This document shows, in pieces, positions 54,899 to 63,608 of a stretch of DNA of 64,000 bases (position 1 is the first letter of the stretch; every line of letters begins with the position of its first letter). The notes under the pieces were generated by a model, which searched no databases, was not told the origin of the DNA, and worked only from the letters and a program-made list of their open reading frames with translations. Origin of the DNA: Poseidonibacter antarcticus (GTDB lineage Bacteria; Campylobacterota; Campylobacteria; Campylobacterales; Arcobacteraceae); contig NZ_RCWF01000001.1 of NCBI RefSeq assembly GCF_003667345.1, positions 310,001-374,000 of the forward strand, read 5' to 3'. The translations under genes were made by a program, and so were the position numbers.

Positions 54899-55467
54899 AA
54901 AATACCTTTAGTACTAGGAATTCCTAATCTTTCATTTTTAACTAATGCACGTCTTAAAGCAACTGCAAATGCTTTAAAACTAGCTTCTAAGATATGATGT
55001 TTATTTCTTCCTCTATCTTGAATAATATGTACAGTTAATCCAGCATTTCCAGATACTGCATGAAAAAATTCTTCTGCAAGTTCAACATCAAACTCACCTA
55101 CTTTACCCTCAACATTCACTTCATAAACTAAATAAGGTCTATTTGATAAATCTAAAGCACAAGTAACCGCTGCTTCATCCATTACAACCGTTGCATTTCC
55201 ATATCGTTCAACTGCATGGATTGGAAATATTTCACTTTTAAGAGCTTTTCCTAAAACAATCCCACAATCTTCAACTGTATGATGTGCATCAATATGTAAA
55301 TCTCCATTACAAGATAAATCAATATCAATTCCACTATGTTTTGATAATGCTTCAAGCATATGATCAAAAAAACCTACACCTGTATTAATATTAGATTTAC
55401 CATTACCTTGAATATCTAATTTACACTTAATATCAGTCTCTTTTGTTTTTCTATTTTCTTCTACCAT
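54895..55467 (-). CDS. hisB: Imidazoleglycerol-phosphate dehydratase HisB
   Basis: A 190-residue monofunctional IGP dehydratase of histidine synthesis. Metal-binding motifs are DAHHTVEDCGI (His62, His63, Glu66) and a second copy HHILEASFKAFA near 156-167. GFFDHMLEALSKHSG (32-46) is also typical. There is no phosphatase domain, unlike enteric HisB. Its ATG has a weak site, 9 bases after the rlpA stop. Its stop overlaps kdsC. Confidence 0.95.
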   Translation of the reverse strand: MVEENRKTKETDIKCKLDIQGNGKSNINTGVGFFDHMLEALSKHSGIDIDLSCNGDLHIDAHHTVEDCGIVLGKALKSEIFPIHAVERYGNATVVMDEAAVTCALDLSNRPYLVYEVNVEGKVGEFDVELAEEFFHAVSGNAGLTVHIIQDRGRNKHHILEASFKAFAVALRRALVKNERLGIPSTKGIL

Positions 55468-55476
55468 TTTCTAACC

Positions 55477-56364
55477 CTATTTTCTAATTATAATTGCACT
55501 AGTTAAGCCATTTAAATCTTTAAACATTTCTGCTTGCTTACGTGAATTAAAGCCTCTAATAAATACTTTATGTAAAAACCTATTATTTGAGACAACTTTT
55601 ACAACATCAACTTTATATTGATTATTGAACATATTTTCATATTTTCTTTTTGTTATCATTGCACCATTCAATTTACTAAAAGCACCTATTTGTAAATTAT
55701 AATTATCATAAACGATAGTTTTTTCTTCTATTTTTATAGGAGACATGGGCTTTATAACTTGTGTAATTTCTTTTGGTTTTGTAATTTCTTTATGTGCTTG
55801 TTTTACAGGAGCATTATAATTCTGTATTTCGCCATTATATCCTAAAACTGTTATTTTTACCCTTGCTGTACCTTTTCTAACCATATCAATTTTATGGGCT
55901 GCAGTATTTGATAAATCAATAATTCTACCATCAACAAAAGGACCTCTATCGTTAACTCTCACAATAACACTCTTACCATTTTCAAGATTATCAACTCTCA
56001 ATACTGTATTCATAGGAAGTGTTTTATGAGCAGCTGTCATATCATACATATTGTAAGTTTCACCATTAGAAGTTTTTTTAGCATGAAAGTTTGGACCATA
56101 CCATGATGCTATTCCTGTAAATTGATCATTTATATTTGCAATAAAAGGATAATATCTTTCTCCAAATACAGAGTAAGGACGTAATGTCGCTCTATGCATT
56201 GCTTTTGAATTTCTTATATTGTTATTTGATGTACTTTTATATATTCTATTTATATCTGAAGTATTTACACTTCCTTTTTTTGAAGAACAACCAGTTATTA
56301 ATAATACAATTATTAAAAAACTGCTTGTTAAACTATATTTAAGAAATTTATTTATATATTGCAA
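55477..56364 (-). CDS. rlpA: RlpA-type septal lytic transglycosylase lipoprotein
   Basis: A 295-residue lipoprotein. Lipobox LLITGC (Cys26). The double-psi beta-barrel domain (about 84-165) includes GIASWYGPNFHAKKTSNGE, DMTAAHKTLP and VNDRGPFVDGRIIDLS. The catalytic Asp (VNDRGPF) is kept. A C-terminal SPOR domain (about 222-295) would bind denuded glycan at the septum. RlpA cleaves such strands. It overlaps the mltD-like gene by 17 bases. Confidence 0.92.
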   Translation of the reverse strand: MQYINKFLKYSLTSSFLIIVLLITGCSSKKGSVNTSDINRIYKSTSNNNIRNSKAMHRATLRPYSVFGERYYPFIANINDQFTGIASWYGPNFHAKKTSNGETYNMYDMTAAHKTLPMNTVLRVDNLENGKSVIVRVNDRGPFVDGRIIDLSNTAAHKIDMVRKGTARVKITVLGYNGEIQNYNAPVKQAHKEITKPKEITQVIKPMSPIKIEEKTIVYDNYNLQIGAFSKLNGAMITKRKYENMFNNQYKVDVVKVVSNNRFLHKVFIRGFNSRKQAEMFKDLNGLTSAIIIRK

Positions 56365-57955
56365 TTTTATCTCCGACTTTTATTTTATCTGTGTTTAAAT
56401 TATTATCTTTTTTTAGTTTTTTTACATCAACTCTAAATTTATGGGCAATACCACTTAATGAATCACCATTTTTTATTTTATATATTTTTTTAGCAATTAT
56501 TCTTGTAGGTTTTTTCATAAAAGAAACTTCAATTATAATTTTATTCCCAATTTTTACTTTATCTGTTTTTAACTTATTGTCTTTTTTAAGTTTTCCTATA
56601 TCAACATTAAATTTATGTGCAATACTTTTTAATGTATCTCTATTTTTTACTTTATATATTACTATTTTATATACTCTTCCCTCTATTTTTTTTTCTCTTT
56701 TTATAATATTATTTCTTATAGACTTATTACTAACTTTTTTTATTTTATTATTAACTATTGGAATTACTAATTTTTGTTTTAATCTTAATTTATTTGATTT
56801 TAATTCATTAAAGTTTTTAATTGAACTATATCTAACATTAAATTTATTTCCGATACTTGATAATGTATCACCTTTTCTAACATGATATATCTTAAAAGTA
56901 TTGTTTACAATTTTATTTTTATTTTTATTATATATAGCTAATTTTGAATACGGAATATTAACATCATATTTTTTAACATCTGAAGGTGTTATATATTGTT
57001 TAATATGCATATTCATTTTAGATAATGAACTGAATTTCATTTTTAAAATACTTGCAATACTTCTTAAATGTAGACCACCTTTTACTTTTACAGTTGTAAG
57101 TGTTGAATTTATATCTCTATCAAAAATATACCCTTTTTTTAAGAAATTTCTATTTGCAATCATTGAAAGGACTACAATTTTCTTTAAATAAGCACGACTC
57201 TCAGATGGTATATATTGTCTATCTAGATTTTTTTGTATTTTTAAAAGATCTCTTGCAGTTATATGAACATTTAATTTTTTAATTTCTTTATATATTTTAT
57301 TAACTTTACTAAAACCTTTTTTAGTTGTTAAATATTCTTTTATTATTCTTCTATATTCTTTTATTTTTTTTGTATTTTTTTTATTTGGATAGAGTAAAAT
57401 ATATTTATCTAAAGTAGCTCTTGTAATTCCTTCAATTACTCTTCCTTCACCACAATTATAGGCAAGTATAGCTATATACCACTTACCAAATCTATCATAA
57501 TGATAACTTAAATATTTAGATGCTGCATGTGTAGATTTAACATAATCTAATCTTTCATCAACATATTCATCATTTCTTAATTTATACACTTTAGCAGTAC
57601 TAGACATAAACTGCCACATTCCTAAAGCTTTTGATGAAGATTTCGCATCTAATTTGAAATTTGATTCTGCCATAGGTAAATATAGAAAACTTGTTGGTAA
57701 ACCTTCTTGATTTAATACTTCTTTAATTTTAGATATATAAACCGAAGCATCTTTCAAATTCTTTTTATAAGTACGAAAATGATTTTTTGCTGATAATTTA
57801 TCATATAAATCTTGAAGTTCTTCATCATGTGAGAAAGATTTCTCAATATTTAAATCTTTTAGAACTTCATAATCTTTTTTATTAAACTCAAATGCATTTA
57901 AATTACTAAAAAAAGAGCTTAATGATAAAAATACAACTAATAATATTTTATTCAA
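56348..57955 (-). CDS. mltD: MltD-type lytic transglycosylase with LysM repeats
   Basis: A 535-residue secreted enzyme. The signal peptide is 1-21. The SLT domain (about 75-200) has LYLPMAESNFKLDAKSSSKALGMWQF with catalytic Glu97. Three LysM repeats lie near 352-395, 434-477 and 492-535, which bind glycan. The middle (about 200-345) has a helical linker of MltD type. It cleaves the MurNAc-GlcNAc bond to 1,6-anhydro ends. It overlaps rlpA by 17 bases, and the two probably work on the same septal or sacculus glycan. Confidence 0.92.
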   Translation of the reverse strand: MNKILLVVFLSLSSFFSNLNAFEFNKKDYEVLKDLNIEKSFSHDEELQDLYDKLSAKNHFRTYKKNLKDASVYISKIKEVLNQEGLPTSFLYLPMAESNFKLDAKSSSKALGMWQFMSSTAKVYKLRNDEYVDERLDYVKSTHAASKYLSYHYDRFGKWYIAILAYNCGEGRVIEGITRATLDKYILLYPNKKNTKKIKEYRRIIKEYLTTKKGFSKVNKIYKEIKKLNVHITARDLLKIQKNLDRQYIPSESRAYLKKIVVLSMIANRNFLKKGYIFDRDINSTLTTVKVKGGLHLRSIASILKMKFSSLSKMNMHIKQYITPSDVKKYDVNIPYSKLAIYNKNKNKIVNNTFKIYHVRKGDTLSSIGNKFNVRYSSIKNFNELKSNKLRLKQKLVIPIVNNKIKKVSNKSIRNNIIKREKKIEGRVYKIVIYKVKNRDTLKSIAHKFNVDIGKLKKDNKLKTDKVKIGNKIIIEVSFMKKPTRIIAKKIYKIKNGDSLSGIAHKFRVDVKKLKKDNNLNTDKIKVGDKIAIYK

Positions 57956-57991
57956 GTAAATTCCTATTTTTAGTATATATAGATATTTTAT

Positions 57992-58780
57992 CTAAGATAG
58001 ACTAGAAAACTCATTAAATAATTTTATTGCATTTTTACTTGTAAGATTTTCAATATCTTCTCTTGAGATTTCTAATATTTCAGCCATTTTATCAGCAACT
58101 AAAGTAGTATAAAAAGGTTCATTTCTTTTTCCTCTAAAAGGATGAGGGGTAAGATAAGGTGCATCTGTTTCAATAATTAATTTTTCTTTTGGGATTTTTG
58201 GAAGAATATCCACAAGTTTTTTTGCATTCTTAAAAGTTATCACCCCACCAATTCCAAAATAAAAATTATGATCACTTAAAGGAAGAAGATGTTCACTTGC
58301 ATTAAAACAGTGTAAAACACCACCTACTTCTTTCGCATTATAATCCATTAAAATTTGTCGTGAATCATTTGAAGCTTCTCGTACATGAACAATTAAAGGC
58401 TTATTAACTTTCTTTGCAAATTCAATTTGAGCAATAAAAACTTCTTTTTGTTTTTTAACATTTGCTATTTTTTCTTCTTCATCTTCAGGTAGTCTAAAAT
58501 AATCTAAACCACACTCCCCTACTGCTATACATTTTGGATGATTAATATACTTTTCAAAAATACTTTCATCATACATATCTATATCATAAGGATGAATTCC
58601 AACTGCAAAAAAGACTTCATCGTATTTTTCAGCAAGTTTTATTGCTTGAGGAAGATCATTAAAATCAGCACCAGGAATTAAAAAACCTTTAACTCCATTT
58701 GATAGTGCTTTTTGTATTACATCATCAATATCTTCATAATATTGTTTGTTGTCTAAATGACAATGTGTATCTATAATTAT
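57992..58780 (-). CDS. tatD: TatD-family metal-dependent hydrolase with apparent ATA start
   Basis: A 262-residue TatD DNase. Family marks run through the part before the first ATG: (M)IIDTHCHLD near the start, GVKGFLIPGADFNDLPQAIKLAEK and FFAVGIHPYD. They continue through GECGLDYF, KPLIVHVREAS, GVLHCFNAS and IIETDAPYLTPHPFRG. The frame has no ATG, GTG or TTG until residue 69, too late to be real. The family start matches ATA at 58780, 7 bases after an AGGA site. The ATA overlaps the upstream TAA; a single G-to-A change from ATGA would produce this. Confidence 0.85.
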   Translation of the reverse strand: MIIDTHCHLDNKQYYEDIDDVIQKALSNGVKGFLIPGADFNDLPQAIKLAEKYDEVFFAVGIHPYDIDMYDESIFEKYINHPKCIAVGECGLDYFRLPEDEEEKIANVKKQKEVFIAQIEFAKKVNKPLIVHVREASNDSRQILMDYNAKEVGGVLHCFNASEHLLPLSDHNFYFGIGGVITFKNAKKLVDILPKIPKEKLIIETDAPYLTPHPFRGKRNEPFYTTLVADKMAEILEISREDIENLTSKNAIKLFNEFSSLS

Positions 58781-59082
58781 GATAAAATCCTTTTTTCTAC
58801 AAGATTTAGTAAACCATTAATCTCAGAAAGATCAGAAGATTTAATCCAAGCATCAATTCCAAAATTTTTGAAAGCATCATAATCACTCTCATCTTCAATT
58901 ATTGCAATTGAAACAAATTTATCTTTACTATTACTACTTTTATTTTCTTCGAATTCAAAAATAGAATCAATATCAATAATAAATATATCAGCTTTATTTG
59001 ATACTCCATTATGAAAATACTCTACTTTATGTTCACTATTAAATATCTTATCATCTAATTCACAAAATGTAATAATATCCAT
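58777..59082 (-). CDS. Small receiver-like protein, unknown
   Basis: A 101-residue protein that I do not recognise by name. Its outline resembles the second half of a response-regulator receiver: strand DIFIIDIDSI with an Asp where phosphorylation would be, then FVSIAIIEDESDYDAFKNFG and IDAWIKSSDLSEINGLLNLVEK, like the GADDYLxKPFxxxEL end. The first strand and the acidic pair are absent, so it would be a pseudo-receiver. It has a strong ribosome site (GGGAG) and overlaps tatD by 4 bases. Confidence 0.6.
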   Translation of the reverse strand: MDIITFCELDDKIFNSEHKVEYFHNGVSNKADIFIIDIDSIFEFEENKSSNSKDKFVSIAIIEDESDYDAFKNFGIDAWIKSSDLSEINGLLNLVEKRILS

Positions 59083-59143
59083 TTAAAATCTCCCATTTGA
59101 TTCATCTGTTTTCATTCTATCAAAAAAATTATTTATTTACAAA

Positions 59144-60472
59144 TTATAATATATATCTTGCTGTATCAACATTATCAACAATTTCGTCTAACTTTTCAGA
59201 TACAAGCTTTTCAGTAACAATAACTTTTTCGCCTTTTTTTTCATCAGCATCAAATGATATATCTTCAATAACTTTTTCAATAACTGTATGAAGTCTTCGT
59301 GCACCAATATCTTCAGTCATTTCATTTGCTGTAACTGAATACTTTGCAAATGCTCTAATTGCAGAATCATCAAATTCCAATTCTACTTCTTCAACTGCTA
59401 ATAATGCTTCATATTGTTTTAATAATGAGTTTTTAGTATTTGTTAAAATTTTATATAATGCTTCTTCATCTAGTGATTCTAATTCAACTCTTAAAGGAAA
59501 TCTTCCTTGAAGTTCAGGTAATAAATCACTTGGTTTAGAAACATGAAAAGCACCAGCTGCTATAAAAAGGATATGATCTGTTTTTACTTGACCAAATTTT
59601 GTTTGAACGCTACTTCCCTCAACAATTGGTAATAAATCTCTTTGAACACCCTCTTTACTTGGGTCTTGATTTTGATTTGTTTTACCTGATGCAATTTTAT
59701 CAATTTCATCTAAAAATACAATTCCACCATTTTGAGCTCTTTTAACTGCTTCTATTTTGATAGCTTCTTCATCCAATAAAGATGAACTAGCTTCATCTCT
59801 TAATAAAATTTTTGCATCTTTAATTGTAACTTCTTTTTTGATTTTATCTTTATTCAATCCACCAAGCATTTTATTTAAGCTTTCTTGCATTGAAGACATA
59901 TCCATTGGCATATTGGAATCTAAAATTTCTACATGAGCTTTTTTAGGTACTTCTATTTCAATTTTTTTATCATCTAAAGAACCATCAAGAAGTTTCTTTT
60001 CCATCGTATTATAAGTTTTAATAAACGATTCTTTTGCATTTTCACTTGCAGTTTCAGGAAGAGGAGGAACTAAAATTTCAATAATTCTTTTATGAACTTC
60101 TGCTTCTATTTTATCTTTTATTTTATCTTCATATTCACGTGTTACGATATTTATTGATTCATAAACTAAGTCTCTAATCATAGATTCAACATCACGACCT
60201 ACAAAACCTACTTCTGTATATTTACTAGCTTCAACTTTAACAAAAGGCAAAGACATCATTTTTGCTAATCTTCTTGCAATTTCAGTTTTACCAATACCTG
60301 TACTACCAATCATAAGAATATTTTTTGGCATAATTTCTTCTTGAAGAATTGGCTCAACTTTCATTCTTCTATATCTATTTCTTAGAGCTAATGCAATTGT
60401 TTTTTTTGCATTAGCTTGCCCAATAATATAATCATCTAAGTATGCAACAATTTGCTTTGGTGTTAAATCCAT
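59144..60472 (-). CDS. hslU: ATP-dependent protease ATPase subunit HslU
   Basis: A 442-residue AAA+ unfoldase that feeds HslV. Walker A is GSTGIGKT (56-63), the I-domain spans about 105-240, Walker B is GIVFLDEIDKIA, and sensor 2 lies near GARRLHTV. The C-terminal residues (TARYIL) dock to HslV. The start is 6 bases after hslV ends. The pair degrades misfolded or regulatory proteins, typically as part of heat-shock response; no HAIR element was seen upstream. Confidence 0.96.
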   Translation of the reverse strand: MDLTPKQIVAYLDDYIIGQANAKKTIALALRNRYRRMKVEPILQEEIMPKNILMIGSTGIGKTEIARRLAKMMSLPFVKVEASKYTEVGFVGRDVESMIRDLVYESINIVTREYEDKIKDKIEAEVHKRIIEILVPPLPETASENAKESFIKTYNTMEKKLLDGSLDDKKIEIEVPKKAHVEILDSNMPMDMSSMQESLNKMLGGLNKDKIKKEVTIKDAKILLRDEASSSLLDEEAIKIEAVKRAQNGGIVFLDEIDKIASGKTNQNQDPSKEGVQRDLLPIVEGSSVQTKFGQVKTDHILFIAAGAFHVSKPSDLLPELQGRFPLRVELESLDEEALYKILTNTKNSLLKQYEALLAVEEVELEFDDSAIRAFAKYSVTANEMTEDIGARRLHTVIEKVIEDISFDADEKKGEKVIVTEKLVSEKLDEIVDNVDTARYIL

Positions 60473-60478
60473 ACTTTT

Positions 60479-61015
60479 TTAATCCTCTATTTTTAATAAT
60501 TTAATATTTTTATTTGTATAAATACATAATTCTGCGGCAACAAGAAGAGATTCTTTTACAAGTTCTTCCTCATCTAAGTTTGCATGTTTAGCTAATGCAC
60601 GAGCAGCTGAAATAGCAAAGTTACCACCTGAACCAATTGAAGCAATAGCTCCATCTTCTGGTTCAACAACATCACCATTTCCACTTAAAATAAAAATATG
60701 CTCTTTATTTAAAACTATCATCATAGCTTCAAGCCGTCTTAAAACTTTATCTTTTCTCCACTCTTTTGAAAAAGAGATTACTGCTTTTAATAAATCACCT
60801 TTTGTAATTTCTAAATGACTTTCAAACATATCATAAAGATTAAAAGCATCAGCAGTGCTTCCTGCAAATCCTGAAAGAATTTGACCTTTATAAAGCTTTC
60901 TAATTTTTGTAGCATTACCTTTTAAAACAGTATCTCCAAAAGTAACTTGACCGTCACCTCCAATTACTGCTTTATTCTTACCTTTATACGCAAGTATAGT
61001 TGTAGCATCAAACAT
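60479..61015 (-). CDS. hslV: ATP-dependent protease peptidase subunit HslV
   Basis: A 178-residue proteasome-beta-like peptidase. The catalytic Thr is probably Thr5 or Thr6 in [17 protein letters not shown], so a short four-residue lead must be removed, longer than the single Met of E. coli. [22 protein letters not shown] and [11 protein letters not shown] are typical. It lies 4 bases after rplI and 6 bases before hslU. Confidence 0.95.
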   Translation of the reverse strand: MFDATTILAYKGKNKAVIGGDGQVTFGDTVLKGNATKIRKLYKGQILSGFAGSTADAFNLYDMFESHLEITKGDLLKAVISFSKEWRKDKVLRRLEAMMIVLNKEHIFILSGNGDVVEPEDGAIASIGSGGNFAISAARALAKHANLDEEELVKESLLVAAELCIYTNKNIKLLKIED

Positions 61016-61019
61016 TTAA

Positions 61020-61466
61020 TTATTCTCCAATAATTATAATTTCTAGTGTGGCGTGAACTGCATAACCTAATTTACAATCAACGTTAAATGTACCTTCTGA
61101 TTTAATCTTTTTATCTAATGAAAGATTCTTTTTATCAATATCAATTGAGAATTGTTCTTTTAATTCTTCTGCAATTTCTTTATTTGTTACAGAACCAATT
61201 AAATGACCATTAGCACCAATTTTGTGTTTAACTGTAAGTTTAGTAGCATTTAATTTTTCTGCTAATTCTTCAGCTTCTTTTAATTCTAAAGCTTCTTTTG
61301 CTTTTTTTCTTTTTTGCTCAGCTCTATATTTTGCTAATACATCATTTGTTGCATGTAATGCTAAACCTTTTCCAATTAGAAAGTTTTTTCCATATCCATC
61401 TTTAACATCTTTAACTTCACCAGCTTTTCCTGTACCTTGTACATCTTTAATTAATAAAACTTTCAT
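61020..61466 (-). CDS. rplI: Ribosomal protein L9
   Basis: A 148-residue L9. The N-terminal RNA-binding domain [31 protein letters not shown] is canonical. A long connecting helix (about 42-75) and the C-terminal domain follow. First gene of rplI-hslV-hslU. A TATAAT-like sequence on the minus strand lies upstream in 61467-61579. Confidence 0.97.
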   Translation of the reverse strand: MKVLLIKDVQGTGKAGEVKDVKDGYGKNFLIGKGLALHATNDVLAKYRAEQKRKKAKEALELKEAEELAEKLNATKLTVKHKIGANGHLIGSVTNKEIAEELKEQFSIDIDKKNLSLDKKIKSEGTFNVDCKLGYAVHATLEIIIIGE

Positions 61467-61579
61467 ATTTACTCCATATATCTAAATAGATGTGATTTTA
61501 CTATAATTTGTATGAAGTAAATATAAATAAGGCAAAGAAAAATACTAATACTTTAATTATGAGTAATATAATCTTCTTA

Positions 61580-62773
61580 TTAAGTAATTATTCTAAAAAT
61601 ATTTTTATCATTTTGATGTTCATATTTAAAATCAAAATCATGCATATCTAAAATTGATTTAACTATATAAAGTCCTAATCCCATACCATGATTTTTTGAT
61701 TTTACATCATTATGAAAAGGTTTAAAGTATTCTTCAAATTCTTTTTCTAGTTTTTTTCCATTAGAAATAAATAAAAGTTCATTATCTTTTTGTTCAATTT
61801 GTATTTTACCATCATACGAATATCTCAATGCATTATCAATTAAATTTTTTACTACCATTGATATTAAAGATAAATCCGCATTGATTTTGTCTTTTGGATT
61901 GATATTTAAAAGAATTTTTTCTTTTTGATTATCCAATAATAAAGTATTAAGTGCATCATCGAGGATTAATGATAAAGAAACATTATGTTTTGCTATTTTA
62001 TAATTTTTTGAAACAACTTGTTCCACTTTTGAAAAATCATTAATTAAAAAATCGAGTCTTTTAAAAATATCAATCATTCTATTTTTTTGCTTTTCATTAT
62101 CTATTAATTCACTTACAATTCTACCTTTTGCAATTGGTGTTTTTAATTCATGCATTATTGTTCTTAAAAAAAGTTGTCTTGAATTAAGCAATAATTCAAT
62201 CCTTCGAACTGCTTTATCAAATTCATTTGATACTTCTGCTATCTCATCTTTTTTATTACTTTTACAAGAAATTGATAAATTCCCATTTGAAACACTTGAT
62301 ATATTATTTTTTAACTCTTTTAATGGTTGTAAGCTTTTGATTAACCATAAATATAAGAAAATCAAGAATAAAAATAAGAAAATAAAAATAAGATACGGGG
62401 AATATGAAGGATTAAAAATTCTAGGATCTTTGAATAATACTCTAAAAAAAGGATTTGCTATATGTAAATAATAAGATTTTTTATATACAAATAATTCAAA
62501 GCCTCTTTTTGAGAAAATTACTTCTGCATTATCTAATATTTTTTCATGATTATTTTCTAATGTAAAAGATAAACGTTGTAAATATTTAATAGTATCTTTT
62601 CTATCCATCTTTTTATCTCTTAAATAAGATGAGATATTTACATAATAATTTTCTATTTTTTTATATTCTTGCTTCTTTTCATAATCAACGTATAAAAAAA
62701 ATAATGCAAGTAAAATTGAAATAAAAAAAAGAAATATTAAAGAAATTTTGGTTGTAATTGAGTTTATATTCAT
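61580..62773 (-). CDS. Sensor histidine kinase (ArsS-like)
   Basis: A 397-residue membrane kinase. TM1 at about 9-28, a periplasmic sensor of about 95 residues, TM2 near 127-147, a HAMP linker, and the dimerisation helix with phospho-acceptor His208 in RTIMHELKTPIAKGR. The ATPase domain shows NLIDNALRYS (N box) and HGMGLGLYIVKSI (G box). MHELKTPIAKGRI resembles the Helicobacter acid-responsive ArsS kinase, so pH or acid sensing is possible. It overlaps its regulator gene by 4 bases. Confidence 0.9.
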   Translation of the reverse strand: MNINSITTKISLIFLFFISILLALFFLYVDYEKKQEYKKIENYYVNISSYLRDKKMDRKDTIKYLQRLSFTLENNHEKILDNAEVIFSKRGFELFVYKKSYYLHIANPFFRVLFKDPRIFNPSYSPYLIFIFLFLFLIFLYLWLIKSLQPLKELKNNISSVSNGNLSISCKSNKKDEIAEVSNEFDKAVRRIELLLNSRQLFLRTIMHELKTPIAKGRIVSELIDNEKQKNRMIDIFKRLDFLINDFSKVEQVVSKNYKIAKHNVSLSLILDDALNTLLLDNQKEKILLNINPKDKINADLSLISMVVKNLIDNALRYSYDGKIQIEQKDNELLFISNGKKLEKEFEEYFKPFHNDVKSKNHGMGLGLYIVKSILDMHDFDFKYEHQNDKNIFRIIT

Positions 62774-63432
62774 TGTGCTAATTTGTACCCTAAGTTACGA
62801 ATTGAAAATAAATATTTAGGATTTTTTGAATTATCATCTAATTTAGATCGAAGTCTTCCAATAATTACATCTAAACTTTTACTATAGCTATCACTTAAAC
62901 TTGAACATTCATTTACAATTTGTTCTCTTGAGACAATTGCATTCTTATTTTCAAGAAGAGAACTTAAAACTTCATATTCTGCTTGAGTTAATACTAAATG
63001 ATTATTCTTAAATACTATTTCTTGTTTAGATTTAATTAGAATAAAATCACTTTTACTTTCAACTTTTGAAACTCTATTTACACGTCTTAATAAACTTTGA
63101 ATAACTGCATACATTTCTTTTGGGTCATAAGGTTTAGGAAGATAATAATCAGCTCCAATTTGTAAACCCATAATTTTATCTGTAATATCACTTCTAGCAC
63201 TTGAAATTATAATTGGGATATCATATTTTGAGGATATTTCTTTACAAACATCTAACCCATCTATTCCAGGAAGAGTTAAATCAAGTATCAATAAATCATA
63301 TGAAGATATACCAGCACTTAATCCTAAATATGGATCTTCATAGTTAGTTATTTTAATATTATATTTTTCTAAATATTCCCCTAAAAATAATGAAAAATCA
63401 GGATCATCTTCTATCATTAAAATATTAATCAT
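62770..63432 (-). CDS. OmpR-family response regulator (ArsR-like)
   Basis: A 220-residue two-component regulator. The receiver domain (1-115) has acidic pair Glu8-Asp9-Asp10 and phospho-acceptor Asp51 in LLILDLTLPG, with a Lys in YLPKPYDPKE. The winged-helix DNA-binding domain (about 125-220) has the OmpR transactivation loop and SLDVIIGRLRSKL. It is encoded just before the kinase. The upstream gap (63433-63608) has two imperfect copies of AATAAAAAGTA, a candidate binding repeat. Confidence 0.92.
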   Translation of the reverse strand: MINILMIEDDPDFSLFLGEYLEKYNIKITNYEDPYLGLSAGISSYDLLILDLTLPGIDGLDVCKEISSKYDIPIIISSARSDITDKIMGLQIGADYYLPKPYDPKEMYAVIQSLLRRVNRVSKVESKSDFILIKSKQEIVFKNNHLVLTQAEYEVLSSLLENKNAIVSREQIVNECSSLSDSYSKSLDVIIGRLRSKLDDNSKNPKYLFSIRNLGYKLAQ

Positions 63433-63608
63433 ATATTACCTTCGTATATTTATTTTATTACTCACTTCATTAAAATTATAGCTTTAGAAACTGAAGATAT
63501 CAATAATTAATAAAAAGTATAAAATATCAGTTTAAATAATAATTTAATAAAAAGTAAATGAAAGTAAACATAATCACATAAAGATACTTACAACTTTTAT
63601 TTTATATA

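Noticed and set aside
56391-57282. Several plus-strand frames of 60-164 codons, very rich in Phe, Leu and Ile
   Set aside because: They are shadows of the Lys/Asn-rich LysM region of mltD; antisense of such codons reads as hydrophobic residues.
57992-58576. tatD starting at the first ATG (58576)
   Set aside because: This would remove the first 68 residues, including the metal-binding THCH segment, which is plainly encoded upstream in the same frame.
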